DNA of 64,000 nt from Pararhizobium sp. (lineage in GTDB: Bacteria; Pseudomonadota; Alphaproteobacteria; Rhizobiales; Rhizobiaceae), in assembly GCA_030655075.1 (NCBI GenBank), contig JAURWE010000131.1, positions 1-64,000 on the forward strand, read 5' to 3'. The stretch's first letter is position 1; each line of letters starts with the position of its first letter. Positions 1-7,803 of this stretch are shown here, piece by piece. The position numbers and the translations under genes are program-made. The notes under the pieces were generated by a model. The model had not been told where the DNA came from. It was given only the letters and a program-made list of their open reading frames with translations, and searched no databases.

Positions 1-297
1 CTGGCCAAAGCAGAACTGCGGCCCCTGGCCGAGAAAGTCTGGCGCTATTGCGAGGCGCACGACATCACGGGAAAGACGATCACCGTCAAAATCAAATATT
101 CGGATTTTAGCCAGGCGACACGCAGTAGGACAGTGTTAGCAACCGTATCAGACGTCAACGTGGTTCTGGAAATTGCAGAGGCCCTGCTTGGCTCGGTGTT
201 TCCATTCAAGCGCCCAGTGCGGCTCTTGGGGGTCACCCTTTCATCGCTCAACACCGAAGAGAGTGGGCAAGAGCCACAACTTGCTCTGCTGCTCTGA
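1..297 (+). CDS. dinB: DNA polymerase IV, C-terminal part (5' end outside window)
   Basis: An open frame runs from base 1 to a TGA at 295-297 and has no start inside the window. The 98 residues match the end of the little-finger domain of Y-family polymerase DinB: 'VWRYCEAHDITGKTITVKIK', then 'FSQATRSRT', then 'RPVRLLGVTLSSL'. The extreme C-terminus, 'QLALLL', looks like the beta-clamp binding tail found in this family. The enzyme does translesion synthesis in the cytoplasm. The catalytic palm lies upstream of the window and cannot be checked. Identification rests on remembered family sequence and is strong. Confidence 0.88.
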   Translation: MAKAELRPLAEKVWRYCEAHDITGKTITVKIKYSDFSQATRSRTVLATVSDVNVVLEIAEALLGSVFPFKRPVRLLGVTLSSLNTEESGQEPQLALLL

Positions 298-318
298 TCC
301 GCCGGACCCTGAAACGAA

Positions 319-352
319 AAAGCCCGCCGCAGGAGGAGGTGCGGCAGGCTTT
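319..352 (+). terminator. Rho-independent terminator of dinB
   Basis: AAAGCCCGCCGCA (319-331) pairs with TGCGGCAGGCTTT (340-352) with one C/A mismatch and an 8-base loop. It lies 21 bases after the dinB stop and is followed by a short mixed T run. Confidence 0.7.
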
Positions 353-742
353 CTTAGCGACCTTTGGACCGGATCGTCGGGAGACTTTTTATTCTGGCTT
401 GCAGCTTACTTGCTTGTCAGCTTCGGCTCGAAAGTTTCGACGATCGCCCTTCAGAAAGGACGTGCCCTCCTCCGCCTGCAACACGGCATCGCGCTTCGCA
501 CCCGGCTTGAGGCCACTCCTTGACGGGGCTTGAGCATTTCACTTTGCCAGTCTCTCGCCGCTCAGTCTAAGAACCACGACCACCCCCTGGGACGACCAGT
601 CATATGTGATCGTTCCTCAGAGTTGGCCGGAAACACTCCGGTACAGTAGCTTGCTTCCGTCGCCATCATCACAATTGGGTGCCGGTGATGTCCAAACCGT
701 CACGCCTGCGACCTTTAGGCTGCTTGCGTTGACATAAAAGGC
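353..742. other. Gap between dinB and the lsr aldolase; no gene supported
   Basis: Short frames exist on both strands but none has a ribosome site, a recognisable sequence or consistent codon use. A minus-strand stretch around 380-530 reads as a plausible 48-residue peptide but lacks a start, so it could be a decayed gene. Confidence 0.4.
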
Positions 743-2005
743 CTACACTTTCAGTTTTGCCTGCTCCAGCGACCAGTATTCCATGTCGAACAGGTCCGCC
801 TCGCCGATGGGCGTGAAGCGGCCGTAGTGCTCGGCGGCGTTGATCGTGCGGGTTGCCTGTTCGCAAAGATCACCGCCGATGCGAGCTGCCTTGGCGTTGG
901 AGGCCACGGAATAGATGCCCTCGCCCCGCACCAGCACCAGTCGCGGATAGGGGTCCAGCATCACCTTTGGTTCGCTGCTGCGCGCGGCGTTGCGCTCGAA
1001 ATAGGCCTTGTAGCGGTCGCCGTAGACGGACAGGGCCGTTTCGATGGCGGCTTCCGTCGCGGTGGCGTCAATGATGAGAGGCCACGGCTTGATGCGGATG
1101 ACGTGGTCCGGGGTCACCGTGCCGCGAAGCGAAATCTCCTCGACGCCGGGCTTGGAGGTGTGCTGGCGGATGGCCGGTGTCGACCGGTAGTCCAGAGCCA
1201 AGCCTTTCGAAAAGGGCGAGCCGTCTTTCGTCAGGATGCGCGAAAGCCGGGCGGACAGTTCGAGATCGGCCTCGCGATCACTGGCCTGCGGGCCCGACAG
1301 GCAGAAACCGGCGCGGGCAAGCTCTCCCTCCGCCATGGTGACAAACTCGATCATCAGGTCGTAGGCACCCTTGGCGGTCGCGGCAAAGGTGAAGAGGCCG
1401 TGGTTCTCCAGCCACAGACCTTCACAATGCGGATGCTGCCTGTAGATCCGGTCGGCCTCGATGGAAAGATCGAAGCCGGGCATGACATAGGGCACATAGG
1501 CGAGCCGCTCGCCATAGATACGGCTGACGGTGTCGCGCATATCCGGCTGATCGGCGAGCGCCAGAATGGCCGTCGCATGGCTGTGATCGACGAAGGCATG
1601 GGGAATGAAGGCGTGCAGCAGGGCTTCGACGGAGGGATTGGGAGCTGCAGCATCGACAAGACTTGCGCGCAGCAGCGCCACCATCTCCGGGTCGGACAGC
1701 TTGGGGCCGTTCCGGACAGCCAGAAGCTCGGCCAGCCGGACGGCCGGAAGGCCCGGCGCCTCGATCGTGTCGAGATCCCAGCCGCTGCCCTTGATATGCA
1801 TCAGCGGCGTGCCGTCAGCAGCCTCGGCCTTGACCGACGTGTTGCCGCCGCCGTGAAGCACCAGATCCGGATCGCCGCCGATGATGCGGGACGTATAGAT
1901 GCGCAGCCCGAGCGCCTCGCTCTGGCCGGCCGCCAGCGCGGCATCCACATAGTCGTTCGCATCATCATCGTTCCAGCGGCTTTGCATCGTCATCCGTCCG
2001 TTCAT
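743..2005 (-). CDS. Class II aldolase/adducin family protein, last gene of the lsr operon
   Basis: A 420-residue cytoplasmic protein resembling the aldolase half of the bifunctional rhamnulose-phosphate aldolase/dehydrogenase family. It has 'LHGGGNTSVKAE' near residue 52, a KGSG motif near 73, the metal-site pattern HSHA near 143 and 'ENHGLFTF' near 201. The short-chain dehydrogenase half of those fusions is absent. It is the last gene after lsrACDB, where enteric bacteria have the LsrF thiolase, which is missing here. I infer that it acts on phosphorylated AI-2 or a breakdown product, but the substrate is not shown. Start: ATGs at 2005, 1993 and 1987 are all possible and none has a strong ribosome site. 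Confidence 0.8.
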   Translation of the reverse strand: MNGRMTMQSRWNDDDANDYVDAALAAGQSEALGLRIYTSRIIGGDPDLVLHGGGNTSVKAEAADGTPLMHIKGSGWDLDTIEAPGLPAVRLAELLAVRNGPKLSDPEMVALLRASLVDAAAPNPSVEALLHAFIPHAFVDHSHATAILALADQPDMRDTVSRIYGERLAYVPYVMPGFDLSIEADRIYRQHPHCEGLWLENHGLFTFAATAKGAYDLMIEFVTMAEGELARAGFCLSGPQASDREADLELSARLSRILTKDGSPFSKGLALDYRSTPAIRQHTSKPGVEEISLRGTVTPDHVIRIKPWPLIIDATATEAAIETALSVYGDRYKAYFERNAARSSEPKVMLDPYPRLVLVRGEGIYSVASNAKAARIGGDLCEQATRTINAAEHYGRFTPIGEADLFDMEYWSLEQAKLKV

Positions 2006-2019
2006 CAGAAAAAGTGGAA

Positions 2020-2040
2020 CCGGGCGGCAGGGCCGCCCGG
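2020..2040 (-). terminator. Hairpin between lsrB and the aldolase (attenuator or mRNA stabiliser)
   Basis: A perfect 9-bp stem, CCGGGCGGC with GCCGCCCGG, and a 3-base loop. On the minus strand it is followed by TTCCACTTTTT. It lies inside the apparent operon just before the aldolase start, so it probably lowers aldolase expression relative to lsrB or protects the lsrB mRNA 3' end. Confidence 0.6.
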
Positions 2041-2049
2041 TGGTCGATG

Positions 2050-3081
2050 TCAGAAGTCGAAGTTGGCAATGTTGTCCTTGGTGAAGACGGTGCGCTCAGG
2101 CAACAGGATGATGCCATTGCCTTCGGCTTCGTAGCTGTAGCCCTGGACGCTGTTTGCAGAGACCGTGACCTTGCCGACACCCGGAATGTCCAGCGTGTCG
2201 CCGACCTTCATCGGGCCATTCTTCAAGACGTGATCGGCAACATAGACCGAGATCTTGCCCTGCTGGGTGACATCCCACAGGCCAAAACGCTTGATGGTGC
2301 CGCGTTCGACATAGGGCCGCATGACGTTCGGTGTCGAGAAGCCGACGATGGTGACGCCATCGGCACGCTTCAGGTTTTCTGCCGCCTGGGCTGCGGCCGG
2401 AAGCGCGTTTGCATCCGGCGCGATGATGGCATCGAGATCCGGGTAGGTCTGCAGGATGCTTTCGGCAGTCTGCAGAGACTTCTGCGCATCGTTATAGCCG
2501 TACTGGGTCGTGACGATTTCCCAGCCCGGATGCTCCTTGGCGATCTTCGCCTTCGCCGCTTCAGCCCAGGCGTTCTGGTCGGTCACGGTCGGGCTGGAAT
2601 AGAAAAAGGCCACCTTTGCCTTTTCCTTGGTGATGCCTTCCTTGGCCATATCGACGAGAAGTCCGCCGAGCTGGTCCGGCGTGCCCTGGTTGATATAATA
2701 GCTGCGGCAATCCGGATTGACGTCGCTGTCCCAGGTCATCACGAGTATCTTGCGTTCCATCGCCCGTTTCAGAGCCGGGCACAGGCCATCCGGGGACACG
2801 GATGAGACGATGATGGCATTGTAGCCCTGGTTGACGTAGTTGTTGATGAACTGCACCTGAGCCGAAACGCTTGGCTCGGTCGGCCCGTCATAGGTCACCT
2901 TTGCGCCGAGTTCCTCACCAGCCTTGACCGCGCCGGCACCGCCGGACGTGAAGAAGCCGACGCCCACCAGTTTGGGGATGAAGGCGATCTGCGATTCAGC
3001 GTAGGCCGTGCCCGATGCGAGCACCGATCCGGCCAGAAGTGCCGCCGCCATGAGGCCGGATTTCATTGTCATTCCAATCAT
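2050..3081 (-). CDS. lsrB: Autoinducer-2 periplasmic binding protein LsrB
   Basis: A 343-residue protein with a signal peptide (residues 1-28, ending 'GTAYA'). It is almost collinear with enteric LsrB, for example 'IAFIPKLVGVGFFTSGG', 'GPTEPSVS' and 'GIILLPE'. The six residues known to contact AI-2 in Salmonella LsrB (K35, D116, D166, Q167, P220, A222) are all present here as K37, D118, D168, Q169, P222 and A224, a constant shift of two. This separates LsrB from related ribose-type binding proteins. The start follows AGGAGGAG at good spacing, and ATGA overlaps the lsrD stop. It delivers AI-2 to LsrACD. Confidence 0.96.
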   Translation of the reverse strand: MIGMTMKSGLMAAALLAGSVLASGTAYAESQIAFIPKLVGVGFFTSGGAGAVKAGEELGAKVTYDGPTEPSVSAQVQFINNYVNQGYNAIIVSSVSPDGLCPALKRAMERKILVMTWDSDVNPDCRSYYINQGTPDQLGGLLVDMAKEGITKEKAKVAFFYSSPTVTDQNAWAEAAKAKIAKEHPGWEIVTTQYGYNDAQKSLQTAESILQTYPDLDAIIAPDANALPAAAQAAENLKRADGVTIVGFSTPNVMRPYVERGTIKRFGLWDVTQQGKISVYVADHVLKNGPMKVGDTLDIPGVGKVTVSANSVQGYSYEAEGNGIILLPERTVFTKDNIANFDF

Positions 3082-4097
3082 TTTTGTTCTCCTCCTGATG
3101 TGACTGTCGCCCGGTCAGGTTTTTGCTGCCGTGCGACGGCGATAAAGTCGGCCAGCATCGCGCTTCCGTGACGCAATGTGACCGCTATGACCAGCAACCC
3201 TCCCGAAAGTGCGCTGGAAATCTGGCTTGGAACACCGCTGGCCTGCAGGCCTTGCTGCAGGTAGCCGATAACGAATGTGGCAATCAGCGTGCCGAGGATC
3301 GAGCCCTGCCCGCCATAGATTGACGCGCCGCCAAGCACGGCGGCCGTGACGGCCGGAAGCAGCGTGGCAGCGCCGAGATCGACGCGAGCAGACCCGAAAT
3401 AGGCCGACATGACGAGGCCGGCGAGGCCGGCGCAAAGGCCGGTGATGACATAGGTGATCGTCTGCACCGTCGCCACGGGAATGCCCGCGAACCGCGCAGC
3501 ACCTTCCGACTGGCCGGTCAGGAAGACCGCCCGGCCGAAACGTGTGACGTGGAGGAGCACGACGAGCACCAGAGCGAGCGCCAGAAACAGCAGCAGCGAC
3601 GCAGGCAGCCCGAAAAACTGTGCGTAACCGAAGGCGGTGAAGGCGTCGGGAAAATTGCCGATACCCTCATAGCCGCCGGCGCCAACGAGGCCCGAGGCAA
3701 CAGTGGCCGCCCCCTGGAAGAGATAAAGGCTTCCGAGCGTCACGACGAGCGGCTGCATTTTCGAAAGATGAATGACGGACGCATTCAGGAGCCCGCTCAA
3801 TGCGCCGGTGAGAAGCGCTGCCACGATCGAGAGCGGCAAGGGAACGCCGTAGAAAGTGGCAACGCCAAAGACAATGGCGGCAAGGCCGACAACAGAGGCA
3901 AAGGATACGTCGATGCCACCAGCGATGATGACCAGCGTCAACGGCAGGGCGACGATGCCGATCTGCACGAAATCGGACGTGCCGTAGATCAGGTTCGAGA
4001 GGTTGAGGAAACGCGGATTGATCAGGCCGAAGATCGCCAATTCAAGGACGAGCATGGCAAGCAGCGCTGTCTCCCAGCGAAACACGAGCTTCTTCAT
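3078..4097 (-). CDS. lsrD: AI-2 ABC transporter permease LsrD
   Basis: A 339-residue inner-membrane permease of the ribose/BPD_transp_2 family with about 8-10 hydrophobic segments and the usual 'GGIDVSFASVVGLAAIV' and 'AAVLGGASIYGGQGS' stretches. It follows lsrC with an ATGA overlap (4094-4097) and overlaps lsrB in the same way, so the genes are translationally coupled. With LsrC it should form the heterodimeric channel for AI-2. The assignment as D rather than C comes from operon order and from the closer match of its neighbour to LsrC. Confidence 0.93.
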   Translation of the reverse strand: MKKLVFRWETALLAMLVLELAIFGLINPRFLNLSNLIYGTSDFVQIGIVALPLTLVIIAGGIDVSFASVVGLAAIVFGVATFYGVPLPLSIVAALLTGALSGLLNASVIHLSKMQPLVVTLGSLYLFQGAATVASGLVGAGGYEGIGNFPDAFTAFGYAQFFGLPASLLLFLALALVLVVLLHVTRFGRAVFLTGQSEGAARFAGIPVATVQTITYVITGLCAGLAGLVMSAYFGSARVDLGAATLLPAVTAAVLGGASIYGGQGSILGTLIATFVIGYLQQGLQASGVPSQISSALSGGLLVIAVTLRHGSAMLADFIAVARQQKPDRATVTSGGEQK

Positions 4098-5125
4098 CGA
4101 TGGGCCTCCACAGTGGTGGATGTCGCGGGATCTGCGCTGCGGACCGCCGTCCGCTCGTGAATGGCATAGCGCCGCGCGCGGATTCGCCGGTCGATGATCT
4201 GGCGGATGCGGCCATCAAGCAGCAGAACCGACAGAAGGATGGCGCCGGCGATGAAGTCGTTCCAGTAAGCAGGGATCTTCAGAAAGACGAGGGCGCTGTC
4301 GATCGAGGTGATGAAGATGACGGCCGTGAACACACCTGCGACCGATCCCGTGCCTCCGAGCAGGCTGACACCGCCCAGAACGTTGACCGCGATCGCCTTC
4401 AGTTCGATGCCATTGCCGGCCTGGTTGGGGATGAAGCCGATCTGGGCCGCGAACACCAGGCCGGCAAGCGATGCGCAGAAGCCGGTGACGACGAAGGCCG
4501 TGAACTGCACGCGCTTGACCGGCACGCCAAGATGGTGCGCGGCGGCGTAGTTGTCACCCACCGTATAAAAATACCGGCCCGACCGGGTCTTGCGCAGGGC
4601 GATCCAGGTAAGCGCGACCAGAGCGAGGACAACGACGGTCAGCGCAGAGAAGCCGAAGCCGAGGTTGGCGGCAAGCCCCTTCAGCGCCTGCGGCAGATCC
4701 TCGATCCAGCGCCCGCCGGTCATCACCAGCATGAGGCCGCGATACAGCCCGAGCGTCCCGAGCGTCGCCACGATCGAAGGAATTCCGAGATAGGCGACCA
4801 TGAACCCGTTGAAGGCGCCGGCAACAATGCCGGTCAACAGGCAGCAGGCAATCGAAACCGGCAGGCCGAAACCAGCATTGAGCGATAGGCCAAGCACGGC
4901 GGCGCTCAAACCCAGGACCGAGCCACTGGAGACATCGATGCTGCGGGTCAGGATGACGACCATCGTGCCCAGCGAAATCAGCATCAGCACCAGGCTGGAG
5001 GACAGGACCACGGACGCGGTGGCACCCGAAAGGTAGCCGGGAGCGGCGATGCCAAGTGACACATAGGCGACGGCGAGAACGGCGAGCAGGCTGACAACGC
5101 GGTTGCGCGCAAACAGATCAAGCAT
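4094..5125 (-). CDS. lsrC: AI-2 ABC transporter permease LsrC
   Basis: A 343-residue membrane permease, about the length of enteric LsrC (about 342). Shared stretches include 'IPSIVATLGTLGLYRG', 'QIGFIPNQAGNGIELKAIA' and 'VLGGVSLLGGTGS'. The frame is open for 24 more codons upstream, but the ATG at 5125 (MLDLFARN) matches the family N-terminus and overlaps the lsrA stop by 8 bases (ATGCTTGA), so I chose it. It partners LsrD in the inner membrane. Confidence 0.94.
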   Translation of the reverse strand: MLDLFARNRVVSLLAVLAVAYVSLGIAAPGYLSGATASVVLSSSLVLMLISLGTMVVILTRSIDVSSGSVLGLSAAVLGLSLNAGFGLPVSIACCLLTGIVAGAFNGFMVAYLGIPSIVATLGTLGLYRGLMLVMTGGRWIEDLPQALKGLAANLGFGFSALTVVVLALVALTWIALRKTRSGRYFYTVGDNYAAAHHLGVPVKRVQFTAFVVTGFCASLAGLVFAAQIGFIPNQAGNGIELKAIAVNVLGGVSLLGGTGSVAGVFTAVIFITSIDSALVFLKIPAYWNDFIAGAILLSVLLLDGRIRQIIDRRIRARRYAIHERTAVRSADPATSTTVEAHR

Positions 5126-6611
5126 GACGGGTCTCCCCGGCACCGAAGGCCAGCCGCGTGATGGCATCCACACTGATATCGTCGGCGAGTTCGCCACCCG
5201 ATCTGCCGAAGGCCATCACCTGGACACGGTCGGCCAGTTGCTCGATCTCGTCGAAATCCGACGAGATCAGCACGATGGCGACACCTTCAGCCGCAAGCGC
5301 TCCGATCAGTCCGTAAATGTCGTTGCGGGCGGCCACATCGACGCCGCGCGTCGGTTCGTCAAGGATCAGCACCTTCGGCCGGGCCGACAGGCACTTGGCC
5401 AGAAGAACCTTCTGCTGGTTGCCGCCCGACAGGCCGCGCGCCTGCTGGCCGGGGCCGGTACACCTGATGCCCATGCTGTCGCGGAAACCGTCGAATGTGC
5501 GCCGCTCCGCCCGGGGCTTCAGAAAGAATGGCAGCCGGTGGACGAGGTAGGACGACACATTCCAGTAGAGCGGCGCCTCGAGGAACAGCCCGTGCTGCTG
5601 CCGGTCTTCCGGCAGGTAGACGAGGCCGCGATCAATGCAGGTGCGCGGCGACCGGCAGGAAAATATCTCGCCTTCGAGCTGTACGCTTCCCGATGTCTGT
5701 TTGCGAAGCCCGAACAGCGTTTCGGCGAATTCCGTCCGCCCTGCCCCGACGACACCCGCCAGGCCGAGGATTTCGCCGGCGCTGACGTCAAGGCTGATGT
5801 CTCGAAAACCCTCGCCGCTCAACCCGCGCACGGACAGGCGCGGCTGGCGGCTCTGCGCAGTCATGCGGCCTGCCCGTATGTTTCCGCTGCCGCTTTGCAC
5901 CTGCACCCGGCTCATCGCATCAATGATCGCTGCGTCCGTATAGTCTTCGAGCGGGCCTGACAGCACGATCGCGCCATCGCGCAGGACGCTGATCGTGTTG
6001 CAAATTTCGCGAATCTCACGAAGCTTGTGCGAGATGAAGAATATCCCGACACCCTGAGCCTGAAGCTTTCGCACGCGTTGGAACAGCGCGTTTGCCTCGA
6101 AAGGTGTCAGCGCCGAGGTCGGCTCATCCAGAATGAGAACGCGCGCTTCACGCACGAGACCGCGAAGAATTTCGACGATCTGCCGCTCGGCAATTTCCAG
6201 GGCTGCCGCCTGCGTGTCGAGATCGATCGACACGGCGAGTTCCGCCACCAGTTGCTCGACCCGGGGTCGCAGCGAACGCGGCGAGCTTGGCAGGCCAAGG
6301 CAGATATTTTCCAGCACCGACTGGTTTGGAAAGATATGCGCCTCCTGGGGAACAAGATAGAGCCCCAATTGTTGCGCAAGGGCCGGCGACGCGTGGGTCA
6401 ACATCTGGCCGTTGATTTCGATAGCACCGGAATTGGCGGGGATGATGCCCGACATGATCTTCATCAGGCTCGACTTGCCGGCGCCGTTGCCACCGAGCAG
6501 CGCGTGAACCTCACCGGCCTGCAACGCCAGCGAAACACCCTTCAGCACCGGGACGGCGCCGTAGGATTTCCAAATGTCCGTCAGATGAGCAACCCTCCCG
6601 GTCGCAATCAT
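5118..6611 (-). CDS. lsrA: AI-2 ABC transporter ATP-binding protein LsrA
   Basis: A protein of about 497 residues with two fused ABC ATPase domains. Domain 1 has Walker A 'GGNGAGKSS' and Walker B 'VLILDEPTSAL'. Domain 2 has 'GLAGVVGAGRTEFAETLFGL', the signature 'LSGGNQQKVLLAKCL' and 'ILDEPTRGVD'. As is common in the sugar-type family, domain 2 lacks a classical Walker A GKS/T. The 'GEGFRDISL' and 'LPEDRQQHGL' stretches are very close to enteric LsrA. An ATG at 6626 is possible, but the ATG at 6611 has AGGTG at the right distance. It is first in the minus-strand operon. Confidence 0.93.
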   Translation of the reverse strand: MIATGRVAHLTDIWKSYGAVPVLKGVSLALQAGEVHALLGGNGAGKSSLMKIMSGIIPANSGAIEINGQMLTHASPALAQQLGLYLVPQEAHIFPNQSVLENICLGLPSSPRSLRPRVEQLVAELAVSIDLDTQAAALEIAERQIVEILRGLVREARVLILDEPTSALTPFEANALFQRVRKLQAQGVGIFFISHKLREIREICNTISVLRDGAIVLSGPLEDYTDAAIIDAMSRVQVQSGSGNIRAGRMTAQSRQPRLSVRGLSGEGFRDISLDVSAGEILGLAGVVGAGRTEFAETLFGLRKQTSGSVQLEGEIFSCRSPRTCIDRGLVYLPEDRQQHGLFLEAPLYWNVSSYLVHRLPFFLKPRAERRTFDGFRDSMGIRCTGPGQQARGLSGGNQQKVLLAKCLSARPKVLILDEPTRGVDVAARNDIYGLIGALAAEGVAIVLISSDFDEIEQLADRVQVMAFGRSGGELADDISVDAITRLAFGAGETRHA

Positions 6612-6643
6612 TCCACACCTGTTCATATGTATTTCGTTGAAAT

Positions 6644-6657
6644 CATGTGATCACATG
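6644..6657. promoter_or_regulatory. Perfect palindrome CATGTGATCACATG, candidate LsrR operator
   Basis: A 14-bp perfect palindrome 33 bases upstream of the lsrA start, in the region shared with lsrR. A minus-strand TTGACG (6668-6673) has a 17-base spacer to a poor -10 at 6645-6650, so a bound protein would block RNA polymerase at the lsrA promoter. TGTGA and TCACA are adjacent rather than 6 bp apart, which argues against a CRP site. Confidence 0.5.
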
Positions 6658-6788
6658 CATCTTATGTCGTCAATAGGCTCAAACGCACGCACTACCGCGA
6701 CAACCCGGAATATTGCACTGCAAACAATGAATTATGACGCAGTTTCAAGCTTTTATTGGACTGCGAATTTTTTTGCTGCGCCGATGCG

Positions 6789-6818
6789 TTGACGTGACAA
6801 ATGTTTTTGCGCTATTCA
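6789..6818 (+). promoter_or_regulatory. Putative sigma-70 promoter of lsrRKG
   Basis: TTGACG (6789-6794), an 18-base spacer and TATTCA (6813-6818), 33 bases before the lsrR start. It overlaps the alternative upstream start at 6801, which supports the downstream start. Confidence 0.45.
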
Positions 6819-6851
6819 AATGATCAGGAACGGACAAAGGAAACAGGCTGC

Positions 6852-7799
6852 ATGGCTTTGGATAGCGGGGAATGGAGTTACGCAGATGCGGAAGAGGAAA
6901 CTCTTACTCGCATTGCCTGGTATTATTACAACGACGGCCTCACCCAGAATGAGATCGGCGAGAAGCTCAACATGTCGCGCATCAAAGTATCGCGATTGCT
7001 CGAAAGCGGCCGGCGATCCGGCATCATTCAGGTGCGCATCAACTCGCGCTACCAGGGCTGCCTGACGCTGGAACGGCAGATCAAGGAGCGTTACGGCCTT
7101 CTGGAAGCCTATGTCGTCCCGCAACTGCCCGATCAAGACCCAAGCGACCGGCTGGGCCAAGCGGCGGCGCAATTCCTCATGCAACGGCTTCAGCCCGGCG
7201 ACCTGCTTGCCGTCGGCTGGGGCGCCACCGTCAGCAACACGATCCAGCGGCTCGGGCATCTGGCCAACGAACGCAATATCGGCCTCGTCAGTCTCACGGG
7301 CGGCGTCAGCACCTATGTGGATGGCATGCGCACGGCCAACTGGGGCAGCAGCGTTCACCTTGTGCCCGCCCCGCTCGTCGTTCGCGACCCGGATGTCGCC
7401 AGAAACCTGTCCTCGGAACCCGCCGTCGCCAACCTGCTCGACATGGCGCTGAACGCGTCCTACCAGCTTGTCGGCATCGGTGAGCTTTCGCCAACCTCCA
7501 CCGTCGTTCGCTCGGGCTATGTCAATCCGGACGAAGTCGAGCCACTGCGCCGCAAGGGCGCCGTCGGCGATATCCTCTGCCAATTCTACAATGAACGTGG
7601 CGAAGTGCTCGATCTGCCGCTGCACGACCGCGTCATCGGCGTCAAGATTTCCACACTTTCGCGTGCGGAAAAGGTCGTTGCAGCAGCAGGCGGCCCGCTC
7701 AAGGTCCAGGCGATCCATTCGGCGCTGCGGGGTAAATTCGTCGGCATCCTCATCACCGACGAGACCACGGCCGCCGGCCTGCTCAAGATGAAGGATTGA
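6852..7799 (+). CDS. lsrR: lsr operon transcriptional regulator LsrR (SorC family)
   Basis: A 315-residue SorC/DeoR-like repressor. The N-terminal helix-turn-helix reads 'RIAWYYYNDGLTQNEIGEKL' followed by 'MSRIKVSRLLE', nearly as in enteric LsrR. The C-terminal sugar-phosphate-binding domain contains 'LAVGWGATVSNTIQRL', 'GIGELSPTSTVVRSGYV' and 'KGAVGDILCQF'. In enterics LsrR represses lsr until it binds phospho-AI-2, and the same role is expected here. A longer frame starts at 6801 but lacks a ribosome site, whereas 6852 has AAAGGA upstream. It is followed after 4 bases by lsrK. Confidence 0.95.
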   Translation: MALDSGEWSYADAEEETLTRIAWYYYNDGLTQNEIGEKLNMSRIKVSRLLESGRRSGIIQVRINSRYQGCLTLERQIKERYGLLEAYVVPQLPDQDPSDRLGQAAAQFLMQRLQPGDLLAVGWGATVSNTIQRLGHLANERNIGLVSLTGGVSTYVDGMRTANWGSSVHLVPAPLVVRDPDVARNLSSEPAVANLLDMALNASYQLVGIGELSPTSTVVRSGYVNPDEVEPLRRKGAVGDILCQFYNERGEVLDLPLHDRVIGVKISTLSRAEKVVAAAGGPLKVQAIHSALRGKFVGILITDETTAAGLLKMKD

Positions 7800-7803
7800 T
7801 ACA

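Noticed and set aside
827..2134. A long plus-strand frame opposite the aldolase
   Set aside because: It mirrors the aldolase gene on the other strand, has no family resemblance and is a product of high GC content.
6644..6657. A CRP/FNR-type site
   Set aside because: TGTGA and TCACA touch without the 6-base spacer those proteins need.
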